Made by a program: the position numbers and the translations under genes
In this document: positions 1-8,383 of the stretch, piece by piece
How the letters are laid out: each line of letters starts with the position of its first letter
Numbering within the stretch: position 1 is the stretch's first letter
Assembly: GCF_000686945.1 (NCBI RefSeq)
Contig: NZ_JMME01000001.1
Span: 372,001-436,000, forward strand
Direction: 5' to 3'
Length of the DNA: 64,000 bases
Source: Selenomonas sp. AE3005
GTDB taxonomy: Bacteria; Bacillota; Negativicutes; Selenomonadales; Selenomonadaceae
The notes under the pieces: generated by a model
What the model was told of the DNA's origin: nothing
The model's database searches: none
The model's input: the letters and a program-made list of their open reading frames with translations, nothing else

Positions 1-52
1 CTCTCCTAAGTTTTGGGATACAAAGCTGTTTACAAGTTTACAACATTACAAC

Positions 53-589
53 TTAAAATTCAATACCCTGCTGGGCTTTAATACCTTTTTGATACGGATG
101 TTTTATTTCTTTCATTTCCGTTACCAGGTCAGCACGCTCGATAAGGCTGTCGCAGGCATCACGGCCCGTCAGTACCAGGTGCAGTTCAGCCGGACGTAAA
201 TCCAGCAGCTCCTGCATATCCTGCTCGGTAATAAGCTCATATTTTACGGCATAGTTTATTTCATCGAGAATGATCAAATCCCATTTGCCATTTTTGATTT
301 CTTCCTTGGCACGCTGCAGGGTTTCCTGGGCTGCGGCTTTATGTTCCTCCTGTGTCGTTGGCCCTTTGTTGGTAAATCCCAGGCCACCCTGGTCAATTTC
401 GATACGGTCATCAATGTTTTTCAGGGTTTCAATAGTCTTTAATTCTCCATAAGTGCAGCCGCCCTTGATAAACTGCAAAATGAGCACACGGAAACCATCG
501 CCCCAGGCTCTTATCGCCAGCCCGAGGGCAGCTGTGGTCTTGCCTTTGCCGTTGCCCGTATGTACTATTACTAAACCATGCTTTTTCAT
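53..589 (-). CDS. cobO: Cob(I)alamin / cob(I)yrinate a,c-diamide adenosyltransferase (CobA/CobO/BtuR family)
   Basis: This 178-residue cytosolic enzyme transfers the 5'-deoxyadenosyl group of ATP to cob(I)alamin or cob(I)yrinate diamide in coenzyme B12 synthesis and salvage. The N-terminus has the family P-loop HTGNGKGKTTAALG at about residues 10-23, followed by AWGDG and LQFIKGG. A Walker B-like strand LIILDEINYAV and the late LTGRDA motif also match the family, and the length is typical. The ATG has a GAGGTGATG ribosome site upstream. It diverges from the SGNH gene across a short shared promoter region. Adenosylcobalamin would serve methylmalonyl-CoA mutase in propionate formation, which is inference because that gene is not in the window. 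Confidence 0.95.
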   Translation of the reverse strand: MKKHGLVIVHTGNGKGKTTAALGLAIRAWGDGFRVLILQFIKGGCTYGELKTIETLKNIDDRIEIDQGGLGFTNKGPTTQEEHKAAAQETLQRAKEEIKNGKWDLIILDEINYAVKYELITEQDMQELLDLRPAELHLVLTGRDACDSLIERADLVTEMKEIKHPYQKGIKAQQGIEF

Positions 590-609
590 TCCACATCACC
601 TCAAAAATA

Positions 610-618
610 TGCTATACT
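610..618 (+). promoter_or_regulatory. Extended -10 promoter for the SGNH hydrolase gene
   Basis: TGCTATACT is an extended -10 element about 54 bases before the start of the rightward gene. The same nonamer occurs upstream of two of the tpsA genes. No good -35 element is seen. Confidence 0.45.
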
Positions 619-671
619 TATTATAATTACGTTAAAATGTATAAAAATCCTGTCAATGTTGGTGTTATTTT

Positions 672-2291
672 ATGAAGAAATTTTTGATATTTTTACTTAT
701 AACTTTGGGATTTACGGTTTTAGCGGCTTTTATGGCAGAAAAAACCGACGTAATGGGGCTGCGTTCCATGACGCTGCAGACTTCCTTTGATGAACATGAC
801 GGACACATGGTCTTGTCATGGACACCGCTGCCCTATCCCTGTTTTTATAAAGTAGAAACCTACTCCCCCACTACAGGACTGGTGGAAGGGGAGCCGGCGC
901 AGCATTTTTGGGGCAGTGGTATAACCATGAAAGCCTCTTATGATGTACCAGCCGGGGCTATTCCCATGAATTACCGGGTTACGGCCTACGGCATGTTTGG
1001 CCCGCTCACGGAACCTTCCGAGCCCATTTTAAACCCGCTGCACACACAGGAAAAACTAAGTCCCGTAACTATTTATCACTATGGACAGAACAATCCGGCC
1101 AGCCTTATGCCCTTCCTTGTCTGGCACAGCGTTCCCAATGCCGTCTGCTATGAGGTGGAACTCTTAAGCGGCAAACCGGCCCAGGAAGGCGGCGTCCTGC
1201 CGGATAAGGCCAATCACCTGGACAGCACACAGCAGATCTTCACCAACGGCTGGCAGGCCGATTTAAAGAAGTACGCCGGCCGCAAATTCATTTACTGGCG
1301 CGTCCGGGCACTCGATATTCACCACCAGCCCATTGGCGAATTCTCACCGGCTGAAGAACTGTATATCGATGCCAGCCTGCCTCAGCCCAATCACCCTTTA
1401 CTCAACGAGTACGACCAAATGCCAGGGTTTACCATGCCGATATATCCCGTTTACCAGTGGATTCCTTTGCATAATATTGCCCGTTATGAAGTAGAGCTTA
1501 TGGTAAAGCCACCTGCGGAAGAAAACAATGGCTTTGCTACGCCTGATGCCGCCTGGCGCAAAGTTGTGGACTCAGCTACAGCCTGCTATGACGAATATCC
1601 CCGTCCTTATGCCGGAGATTATTACTGGCGTGTCCGGGGACTTGATAAGGCCGGCAATCCCATTGGTGTCTGGTCTGACACGGCGCACTTCATTGTCAAG
1701 CAGCAGCCGGAGCGTGTTCCCGTAGCAGTACTGGGTGACAGTATCACCCACGGCGGCGGCGCTGTCTCCAATTCTCCGGCAGCTTTGGAATACAGCTACA
1801 CGACATATTTTGACTTTCCATGTTTGAATCTGGGGCGCAGTGGTGACACTTCCACAATGACCATGCAGCGTTTTGAACAGGATGTACTGCCCTTTAAGCC
1901 ATTGAATCTCATTATTCTTACTGGCACCAACAGCCTCAGGGCACCGAATCTCAATCCGGAAACCATCATCAACGACCTTGAGGCTATCCGTCAGAAGTGT
2001 GAGGCCAACGATATTCGTCCCATCTTCCTGACGCTTATGCCCATCAATCCTGCCAATATTCAATTCGCTTTTCGTACCATCACAGACAAACGCTGGCAGG
2101 AAAAACTCCAACAGGTCAATGGCTGGGTACGCAATCAACCCTATTTTATCGACCTGGAACCGTACTTCTATGATTCCAGCCGAAAGGTCATGGATACGAA
2201 ATTCTCCATCGATGGCCTCCATCCCGATATTATCGGCAAAATGCTGATGGGGGAAATCATCAATCAGCATAAGGACGTATTCCGCAAATAA
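672..2291 (+). CDS. Exported SGNH/GDSL hydrolase with fibronectin-like repeats
   Basis: The 539-residue protein begins with a hydrophobic signal or anchor (MKKFLIFLLITLGFTVLAAF). Two or three beta-rich modules of fibronectin-III type follow, marked by repeats such as YWRVRALD and YYWRVRGLDKAGNPIG (about residues 90-350). The C-terminal third is an SGNH hydrolase with block I GDSITHGGG (catalytic Ser), the block with LTGTNSLR, and the terminal DGLHPD carrying the catalytic Asp and His. The family removes acyl or acetyl groups from lipids or polysaccharides; the substrate is not readable here. It has a close paralogue at 59004-60374. The start has only a weak GGTG ribosome site. It converges on tpsB with a shared terminator between them. 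Confidence 0.88.
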   Translation: MKKFLIFLLITLGFTVLAAFMAEKTDVMGLRSMTLQTSFDEHDGHMVLSWTPLPYPCFYKVETYSPTTGLVEGEPAQHFWGSGITMKASYDVPAGAIPMNYRVTAYGMFGPLTEPSEPILNPLHTQEKLSPVTIYHYGQNNPASLMPFLVWHSVPNAVCYEVELLSGKPAQEGGVLPDKANHLDSTQQIFTNGWQADLKKYAGRKFIYWRVRALDIHHQPIGEFSPAEELYIDASLPQPNHPLLNEYDQMPGFTMPIYPVYQWIPLHNIARYEVELMVKPPAEENNGFATPDAAWRKVVDSATACYDEYPRPYAGDYYWRVRGLDKAGNPIGVWSDTAHFIVKQQPERVPVAVLGDSITHGGGAVSNSPAALEYSYTTYFDFPCLNLGRSGDTSTMTMQRFEQDVLPFKPLNLIILTGTNSLRAPNLNPETIINDLEAIRQKCEANDIRPIFLTLMPINPANIQFAFRTITDKRWQEKLQQVNGWVRNQPYFIDLEPYFYDSSRKVMDTKFSIDGLHPDIIGKMLMGEIINQHKDVFRK

Positions 2292-2297
2292 TATACT

Positions 2298-2332
2298 AAA
2301 AGACTGGCAAAAAGCTCTGCCAGTCTTTTTTA
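2298..2332. terminator. Bidirectional intrinsic terminator
   Basis: Arms AAAAGACTGGCA (2298-2309) and TGCCAGTCTTTT (2318-2329) form a 12-bp stem with an 8-base loop and a T run on each strand. It lies between the converging SGNH hydrolase and tpsB genes. Confidence 0.9.
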
Positions 2333-2344
2333 GTGTTCTTGTTT

Positions 2345-4027
2345 TTAGAAATAAACGCCGCCACGAATCCAGAAGTGACCACTGTTATCAGTAGAATCTG
2401 AAACTGGTTTTTCTGGCCCTAACCGCCATGCAAAATCGGTGCGAATGAACCAATCTTCATAACGGGAGAAGATAAGGCCAATGCCGGCACCTTCCAAATG
2501 ACGATAGCTATCGCCAGCGTTACTCATGCGGAGAATGCCGCCGTGGTCGAAATAGAAAGCCAGCTGCAACTGTTTATCCTGTTCTTTAAGCGGAATCAAA
2601 TGACGCAGTTCAGCTCTGACGATATAACCGCTGTCACCGGAGGCCTCACTGGAAGGATAAGCACGTACGCCGTTGAACCCACCCAGGCTCATATGCTCTG
2701 AGGAATCCAAATCCTGATATGCGTACTGGCCTCTGCCGGAAAGCAACAGATACCAGCGAGGATTCAAGTCCTCACGGCGTGTGATATAACCTTTGAGTTT
2801 GTAGTAGCTGCCACTAGGATGATTTGGACTTAGCGTATCTTTTGAGTAACCTACATTACCAAACTTGTTCTCAATGCGCCAGAAGGTACTGCCATGATGG
2901 TCTGTTTCATCACCATATAAAGAAAGAATTATGGCATTACCATTTTTATCATCTGTAAATCCAGCTAAGCGGTATTCATCTTTCAAGGCGCTGTGCTCAT
3001 AGCGAATGCCTGTATAAAGATTATTTTTTTGACTGCGGCGAATAGCATAATCAAGCCCCACATTAAAAATACGGGCTGTACCTACAGCATCCAACTGCTC
3101 ATATTCCGCACCCATATTATAACTTAAAACGTTATACCCTACAGATGCTTTCAAGCCATCCACAGCTACGGGAATAGAATAATTGAAACCATAGTTATAT
3201 AGTTTTTTGTTGGTATATAAACCACCAATTGCAAAATGGTCACCTTCATGGGCCAAATTTAGGAAATCGTAATCAATTCCCAACTCGTTATAACCGGTAT
3301 GACGGTTGCCGTAATTATCTACGGTGACAAGTCCCTGTTTGCCCTTGTGCTTGTTGAGGTCAATTTCCACATGTACCGTACCTGGTTCAGAACCCTGGGA
3401 CAGTACAGCCTTGGCGTCAGCACCGGCTAAATCTGACAACAGCCAGATAGCACGCTGCAACTTATCTTTGGTCAGGTATTCGCCCTGTTTCAAGCAGCGT
3501 ACTTCACGCGCTACAGCCGAATCATGAATAGTCGTATGGTTGCGGATAGTCAGCTTGTCAAACTTACCAACTTCCACAGCATACTCTACAATGCCGTTGG
3601 TGATTTTCTGCACAGGCAGATATACGCGTACCGCCACATAACCACGGTCACGGAAATACGCTGACAATTCGTCAGCACCTTCCTCCAAATCACGGAAGGA
3701 GAGTAGTTTTCCCTTGCGCTTATCGAGGACAGCCAGCAGCTTTTCTTCCGGGTAAATATCCTGCCCAGTCACTTTAAAGCCCTTGACTTCTACCTTGACT
3801 TCATCCGGTAAATCAAGTTCCGGACGGGAATCAGGTATGGACACATCAGCTTTGTCTTTTTTGTCTGCATCAAGTATAGCCTGACGTCTTTCATTGGCAT
3901 CTTCAGCCAGCTGACCGGCATTGATACCTTCAGTTCCTGGGACAGGAGCAGCATCTACTGCTGTAAAAGATAAGCTCCCCATAGTTGTTGCCAGTAAAAC
4001 AGCCCTGGTTAATTTATTTACTAACAA
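2345..4027 (-). CDS. TpsB-type outer-membrane transporter (FhaC/ShlB family)
   Basis: The 560-residue outer-membrane pore exports the TpsA proteins encoded beside it (type Vb, two-partner secretion). A signal peptide ends near TAVDA-APVPG. POTRA domains occupy about residues 75-225 (VEVKGFKVTGQDIYPEEKLL, then FRDRGYVAVRVYLP). A beta-barrel follows with many alternating aromatic strands, ending in GVYF as outer-membrane barrels do. The conserved lid-loop motif of the family (VRGY/F) appears as GGFNGVRAYPSSEASGDSGY near residue 460, with Ala in place of Gly. The start is TTG, with AGAAGG eight bases upstream. It is last in the leftward tps cluster and is the only TpsB gene in the window, so it probably serves all three TpsA proteins. 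Confidence 0.93.
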   Translation of the reverse strand: MLVNKLTRAVLLATTMGSLSFTAVDAAPVPGTEGINAGQLAEDANERRQAILDADKKDKADVSIPDSRPELDLPDEVKVEVKGFKVTGQDIYPEEKLLAVLDKRKGKLLSFRDLEEGADELSAYFRDRGYVAVRVYLPVQKITNGIVEYAVEVGKFDKLTIRNHTTIHDSAVAREVRCLKQGEYLTKDKLQRAIWLLSDLAGADAKAVLSQGSEPGTVHVEIDLNKHKGKQGLVTVDNYGNRHTGYNELGIDYDFLNLAHEGDHFAIGGLYTNKKLYNYGFNYSIPVAVDGLKASVGYNVLSYNMGAEYEQLDAVGTARIFNVGLDYAIRRSQKNNLYTGIRYEHSALKDEYRLAGFTDDKNGNAIILSLYGDETDHHGSTFWRIENKFGNVGYSKDTLSPNHPSGSYYKLKGYITRREDLNPRWYLLLSGRGQYAYQDLDSSEHMSLGGFNGVRAYPSSEASGDSGYIVRAELRHLIPLKEQDKQLQLAFYFDHGGILRMSNAGDSYRHLEGAGIGLIFSRYEDWFIRTDFAWRLGPEKPVSDSTDNSGHFWIRGGVYF

Positions 4028-4081
4028 TCAAAATACCTTCTTTCCTATATGTGTAGTGTTTATTACTTACAAAGACATGCG

Positions 4082-4121
4082 CTGAATGCGATAGCGATAC
4101 TGATACTGCTATCGCATTCAG
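4082..4121. other. Intergenic hairpin between tpsA1 and tpsB
   Basis: A perfect 14-bp inverted repeat (CTGAATGCGATAGC and its complement) with a 12-base loop lies between the tpsA1 stop and the tpsB start. On the minus strand no U tract follows, so it is more likely an mRNA-stabilising or partial termination structure than a full terminator. Confidence 0.6.
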
Positions 4122-4185
4122 ATATTTTCACATGTCCGGCAAATCATTGATAATGTTTAATGCTTCATGTATATCCGTAACGGTA

Positions 4186-7100
4186 TTACTTAAGAAGTGA
4201 CGTTACCTCGCTCTTGTTGTCGAAATGAATGTAAACGCCATTCAAATCATCGAGCGTGATACCCATTTCTTTAAAGGCTGCAAACAGGGCCAGTGACTCA
4301 ACTTCCACGTTCTTAGTCACTTCACCTGCCAGCAGAATGCTCTTACTAGCATTATCCGTCGGATAAATGTCAAAGGTAGAACCATTATAGGTCAGTTTGA
4401 ATTTAGCTGTACCGGCCTGTGTAGTAAGTTCCTTATCATACTCCCGATACTGATTCTGCGGCTGGTCAGGTTCCGGCAGGACCTTAGCGGAGGGTTCCAT
4501 CTTCACCTTATCCGGGTCAATGGAAACATCATATGTGCCATAGAACTTAACCTGATGTAATTCTTCACGGAAGAACGGCAGTTCAGCACTCTGCAAACCT
4601 AATACCCGGTCAGTACCAGGTGCAGGACGATTGGCTGTCGTGTAAGAAGCCGAACCGTCCACATTCGTAGTGGTGAGGTTATCAAGCTGTGGTTTTTCAT
4701 AATTTTGATTCTTATTTGACTGAGGTGTTTGCTGTGGTGTTTGCTGTGGTGTTTGCTGTGGTGTTTGCTGTGGTGTTTGCTGTGGTGTTTGCTGTGGCTG
4801 TGGTTGTGGTTGTGGTTGTGGTTGTGGCTGCGGATCTGGCTGTGGATCTGGCTGTGGATCTGGCTGTGGATCTGGAATCATAGCTTTAGTTACTTTAAGT
4901 GTTCCAGGATTAAACGCAGTCTTATAGCCGAAATCTTCCAGTCCCACTTTGGCATTTGCCGTATTTTTCAGCTCAATACCATCCTTATATTCACCTTCGA
5001 CATCAGGCGTAACACCATCTTTCAAGCCTGCTGCCACCTGGTCTAACTTATAATTGCTCTTAAGGGCATCAACATCGCCATCCTTGAAATTTGCTGTAAA
5101 TCTGCCGTTCAAAGCACTACCATTAAGCATGTAGCTTTCAGCATAATCCAATACAGGCATTTCCTCGTCAGCTGCTTTTGTTTTATCATTAGCCGTGTAA
5201 AGAACTTCCGGCGTAGCTTTGAAAATGAAACGGTTATGGGAATCATCAGCAGCATTGTACTGGAATCCAGTCTTGCCCCAGCTCCAGACAGCAAATTCAT
5301 TACTGTTCAAATTGCCAAGGTCATCACTAGGATTATCAGAATAGATCTTCCAGGCACTGCCATCGCCAACCTGTATAGCTTGTTCTGGTACTGATGCTCT
5401 TAAGAATCGCATTGTTGTTACGGGAACGGCAGTTTTGTTGTGGAAATTACCCTGTGCAATTATTTCTACGGCCTTTGAATTATTTTGAGCATCGGACTTT
5501 ATTTTACCGTTAATAGTTACATCATTATCTGCGACCATACTGATAGTATTACCAGCAGTAATTGCCCCCGTGGTTATATCATGATTTGGAGCTGCCGCTC
5601 TTGTAACAATAACACCGTCTTTCCGTGCATCATCGCCAGCAATAAGTTCTACCAAGCCACCAGCATTTGTAGCCCCGCTAATAGTGGTATTATTAGTAGA
5701 TATGGTCTTTACATCATTATCAACATACACAGAACCCTTGAGGTTAATGTTGGCAGAAGATGCTACAGTCAAGTTGCTCAGCTTAGTATCGTTACCAATA
5801 TCACCACCAATAGTAGTTTCACCAGCATTGATATTTAAAGCTGTATGTGCAAGATTAGTTTCAATCACACTGTACTTATATTTGTCATGATTACTACAAA
5901 CATCATCCCACTTGGCATAGAAACGATCCTTAGCCGTATTAGGATCATATGCTGAATAATTTACACTTAATGCAGTTTGCGAGCCTTCGTTACTTTCACC
6001 TTGATCATCATTCGGTTCACCGGGCGCAAAGTTGCTGTATATCACATTACCATTTGCATCTATAGGTTTTTCACCGTGATTATTTCTCACTGATTCCGAA
6101 ATACTACTAGGCTTCTTATAGTCTTCTTGGTTTAAATATTTCCCTATCCTTTGAATAAAGAAAATTGTTCCTTTTTCATTTTCATTACCATCAACCCAGG
6201 CCCAATAACGTACGGGGTTACCGTCAGCATCCTTGTACCAGCCACCGTCTAAAGCAGTATTACTATTACTTTTTTTGGCTTCTACAAGAATTTTCACGGT
6301 ACCATCAGTATTATATTGTACTTCTGGTTTACCATCTTTTAAGATAACATTACCATTCTCGTCAGCTTTTACGGCAACTACATGACCACCAACAAAGGCT
6401 TCGGACTTATTGTTAGTATCAGGTGGAATCGTTGCACTGATAACAGCATCCTCTAAGGCTCCCGTAATTACAGCTAAATACGACTTTGCTGTAGTGTTAT
6501 CCCCAAAATATGTCTTTGCTGCAGCATTAGCATTTCCCCAGGTTGTATTAGAACCATTATTCCAAAGGCTATATGCATTCGCTGAGTTGATTGTTCCGTT
6601 AACAAAAACACTACCGCGTTTTATATTATTCTTATCAGTATTATCTTCTGTATACAGATCTACAGTATTACCAGTTGCCAGCAGTACTTCGTTCCCACCG
6701 AATGAAATATTGCCGCCTTTCGTATTTATGGTACGAGTTGTCTGTGTCTCGTTTTTTATCAAATTAGTTAATTCATCATTTTTTAAGCCAATATACGTAC
6801 CATTATCGCCTGTCGTTGTAAAATCGCCACCGTTTGTAGCGATATCACTGCGGATAATTACAGCACCGTCACTGCGGGTAGATTTCGTGCTATCTTTATT
6901 ATCCCCATTCAGGTTTACATCCAGCTTTCCTGCTTCGCTCGTAATAGCAGCATCCACACTAATATTGCGGCCAGCAGTCAGGGATAGACTCGTATCCTTT
7001 ATGCTTCTATCGTCATTTTTGTCAGCCTTTATAATATTCCAATTAATCGTTATATCCGAATAATAATCCTCCCGTAACGGACTGGCTACAATATTGACAT

Positions 7101-8166
7101 TTGTATCACGCAAGGTATCACTAAGGGATGTTGCACTAATTACAGCCTTCTTCTTCTCTTCTGTGTTTCCAGTGGCAATTGTATCAATAATCGCATTCGT
7201 ACTAAGAATATTTAAGGTTCCTGCCCCTTTATCTGCAGATTCTGCATCAATTTTAGAGCCATCTGCTACTTGCACCTTATCGCCAACAAGATTTACATCT
7301 CCCAGCAATATCATATTGCCAGCATCATCCTTATAAATTCTGTTAGCGGCTGAAACCTTCTCTGTATTGACTAAATCCTGCATTACATTTTGTGCATCCT
7401 TCGCCTTCATTAAGACTGCCTTTAATGTACCGCTGTTTATGACCTGTCCACCTTTGCTTAAGTTTTTGACGCGAACACCTATTTTGCTGTCATAATCTAA
7501 TATCTCTTCTGAAGATTTAGCCGAGGCATTATCCAGATTAAACAACTCAACGCTATCACCAGAAACCAAATTCACCTGCCGTGCGTTGATTGTACCTTGG
7601 TTTTCCACTTTGTGAGCAATCAACGCCACTAAACCATTTTCAGCTTTAATATTGGCAAGATTGGAGACCGTTATTGGTTCCTCAGTATTTCCATTGAATT
7701 CATAAGTACCTTTGTTAAAATTACTGTTAATAATATCTCTTGTTGATGCTACTAAGCTGCCAACCTCGACTTGTGCACCTTCACCAAAGGTAATACCGTT
7801 TGGATTGATTAGAAATACTGTGCCATTTGCGTCACCAGATAGCGTTCCGTATATTTCTGATAAGTTGTTACCCGTTACACGATTTAACACCAGCCAGCTG
7901 CCACCATTTTCACGATGGAAATTTACGGAATGGTCTTTGGCGATACTAAAGTCACTCCAAGTTGCAACAGATTTGTCTTTTCCAACATTTAATTCCAAAT
8001 GAGTATCACTAGATTTTTCTACATTTTTGGATACGCCGTCTGATTCCAGCCCTACCGGCAAACCAGAATCTGGCATCGCCATCACGCTCGGCATCCACGC
8101 CGTGGCCATAATGGCTGCTGTCAGAGCCAACATTTGTTGTTTTCTGAATTTTGCAATCCTTTTCAT
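4186..8166 (-). CDS. TpsA1: filamentous haemagglutinin-like exoprotein with embedded C-type lectin-like domain
   Basis: This 1326-residue cargo protein has an extended signal peptide (MKRIAKFRKQQMLALTAAIM...). The TPS secretion domain covers about residues 35-250, with the family hallmark INPNGITFGEGAQVEVGSLV near 118-137. A beta-helical stalk rich in NIxxxG and TxGN repeats follows. Residues about 530-780 read as a C-type lectin-like domain: [31 protein letters not shown] (EPN at 717-719) and KWDD (753-755). A WKIYSDNPSDDLG segment and an MBG-like module come next. The linker has PDPQ, PQ and QQTP repeats, then a ~150-residue C-terminal domain shared with the two paralogues. The GGAGGAGG ribosome site is strong. 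Stalk and TPS domain are sure; the lectin assignment is by motif. Confidence 0.93.
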   Translation of the reverse strand: MKRIAKFRKQQMLALTAAIMATAWMPSVMAMPDSGLPVGLESDGVSKNVEKSSDTHLELNVGKDKSVATWSDFSIAKDHSVNFHRENGGSWLVLNRVTGNNLSEIYGTLSGDANGTVFLINPNGITFGEGAQVEVGSLVASTRDIINSNFNKGTYEFNGNTEEPITVSNLANIKAENGLVALIAHKVENQGTINARQVNLVSGDSVELFNLDNASAKSSEEILDYDSKIGVRVKNLSKGGQVINSGTLKAVLMKAKDAQNVMQDLVNTEKVSAANRIYKDDAGNMILLGDVNLVGDKVQVADGSKIDAESADKGAGTLNILSTNAIIDTIATGNTEEKKKAVISATSLSDTLRDTNVNIVASPLREDYYSDITINWNIIKADKNDDRSIKDTSLSLTAGRNISVDAAITSEAGKLDVNLNGDNKDSTKSTRSDGAVIIRSDIATNGGDFTTTGDNGTYIGLKNDELTNLIKNETQTTRTINTKGGNISFGGNEVLLATGNTVDLYTEDNTDKNNIKRGSVFVNGTINSANAYSLWNNGSNTTWGNANAAAKTYFGDNTTAKSYLAVITGALEDAVISATIPPDTNNKSEAFVGGHVVAVKADENGNVILKDGKPEVQYNTDGTVKILVEAKKSNSNTALDGGWYKDADGNPVRYWAWVDGNENEKGTIFFIQRIGKYLNQEDYKKPSSISESVRNNHGEKPIDANGNVIYSNFAPGEPNDDQGESNEGSQTALSVNYSAYDPNTAKDRFYAKWDDVCSNHDKYKYSVIETNLAHTALNINAGETTIGGDIGNDTKLSNLTVASSANINLKGSVYVDNDVKTISTNNTTISGATNAGGLVELIAGDDARKDGVIVTRAAAPNHDITTGAITAGNTISMVADNDVTINGKIKSDAQNNSKAVEIIAQGNFHNKTAVPVTTMRFLRASVPEQAIQVGDGSAWKIYSDNPSDDLGNLNSNEFAVWSWGKTGFQYNAADDSHNRFIFKATPEVLYTANDKTKAADEEMPVLDYAESYMLNGSALNGRFTANFKDGDVDALKSNYKLDQVAAGLKDGVTPDVEGEYKDGIELKNTANAKVGLEDFGYKTAFNPGTLKVTKAMIPDPQPDPQPDPQPDPQPQPQPQPQPQPQQTPQQTPQQTPQQTPQQTPQQTPQSNKNQNYEKPQLDNLTTTNVDGSASYTTANRPAPGTDRVLGLQSAELPFFREELHQVKFYGTYDVSIDPDKVKMEPSAKVLPEPDQPQNQYREYDKELTTQAGTAKFKLTYNGSTFDIYPTDNASKSILLAGEVTKNVEVESLALFAAFKEMGITLDDLNGVYIHFDNKSEVTSLLK
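4722..4875. repeat. In-frame tandem repeats encoding the Pro/Gln linker of TpsA1
   Basis: Three adjoining arrays are visible: a 12-base unit (GTGTTTGCTGTG on the plus strand, about seven copies, giving QQTP), a 6-base unit (TGTGGT, giving PQ), and a 12-base unit (ATCTGGCTGTGG, giving PDPQ). All units are multiples of three, so slippage would change linker length without breaking the reading frame. Confidence 0.9.
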
Positions 8167-8216
8167 AAGCTGCCTCCTCCTTTTCTAATTCTCTTTTAAT
8201 AATAAAAACCAAGCAT

Positions 8217-8245
8217 AGTATAACATAATCAAGGACATGTGACCA
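8217..8245 (-). promoter_or_regulatory. Promoter of tpsA1
   Basis: Reading leftward: -35 TGGTCA (8240-8245), 17-base spacer, -10 TATACT (8217-8222) with an extended TG. The -35 overlaps an imperfect TGTGA-N8-TCACG dyad (8238-8255). Confidence 0.55.
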
Positions 8246-8323
8246 TATTATCACGCAAAATAATCGTAAAAAATTTATAATTGTTACAATTATAAAATGT
8301 TTTACACTAAAATACGCATTATG

Positions 8324-8363
8324 CGTGACAAAAGTCACAGGCTGGATTGTGACTTTTGTCACA
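8324..8363. promoter_or_regulatory. Tandem TGTGA-N6-TCACA dyads (Rex- or CRP/FNR-like operator) or intercistronic hairpin
   Basis: CGTGA-CAAAAG-TCACA (8324-8339) and TGTGA-CTTTTG-TCACA (8348-8363) have centres 24 bp apart. The second is a perfect CRP-type palindrome and, with its preceding T, matches 11 of 12 fixed positions of the Rex operator TTGTGA-N6-TCACAA. The two halves also pair with each other as a 15-bp stem with an 8-base loop, but no U tract follows on the minus strand. The pair lies just after the tpsA2 stop and about 115-150 bases upstream of the predicted tpsA1 transcription start. Confidence 0.5.
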
Positions 8364-8383
8364 TCTTTTAGGCTGTTTTACTT

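Noticed and set aside
4722-4875. Short direct repeats considered as a CRISPR array
   Set aside because: The units are contiguous 6- and 12-base repeats without spacers and encode an in-frame protein linker. No cas genes are in the window.
4689-5046. Hydrophobic repeat ORFs on the plus strand (VFAVVFAVV and LWCLLWCL)
   Set aside because: Antisense readings of the tpsA1 Gln/Pro linker repeats; no ribosome sites.
8348-8363. The palindrome as a simple intrinsic terminator for tpsA2
   Set aside because: The stem is strong but no U run follows on the minus strand, unlike the clear terminators elsewhere in the window. Kept as a regulatory candidate instead.
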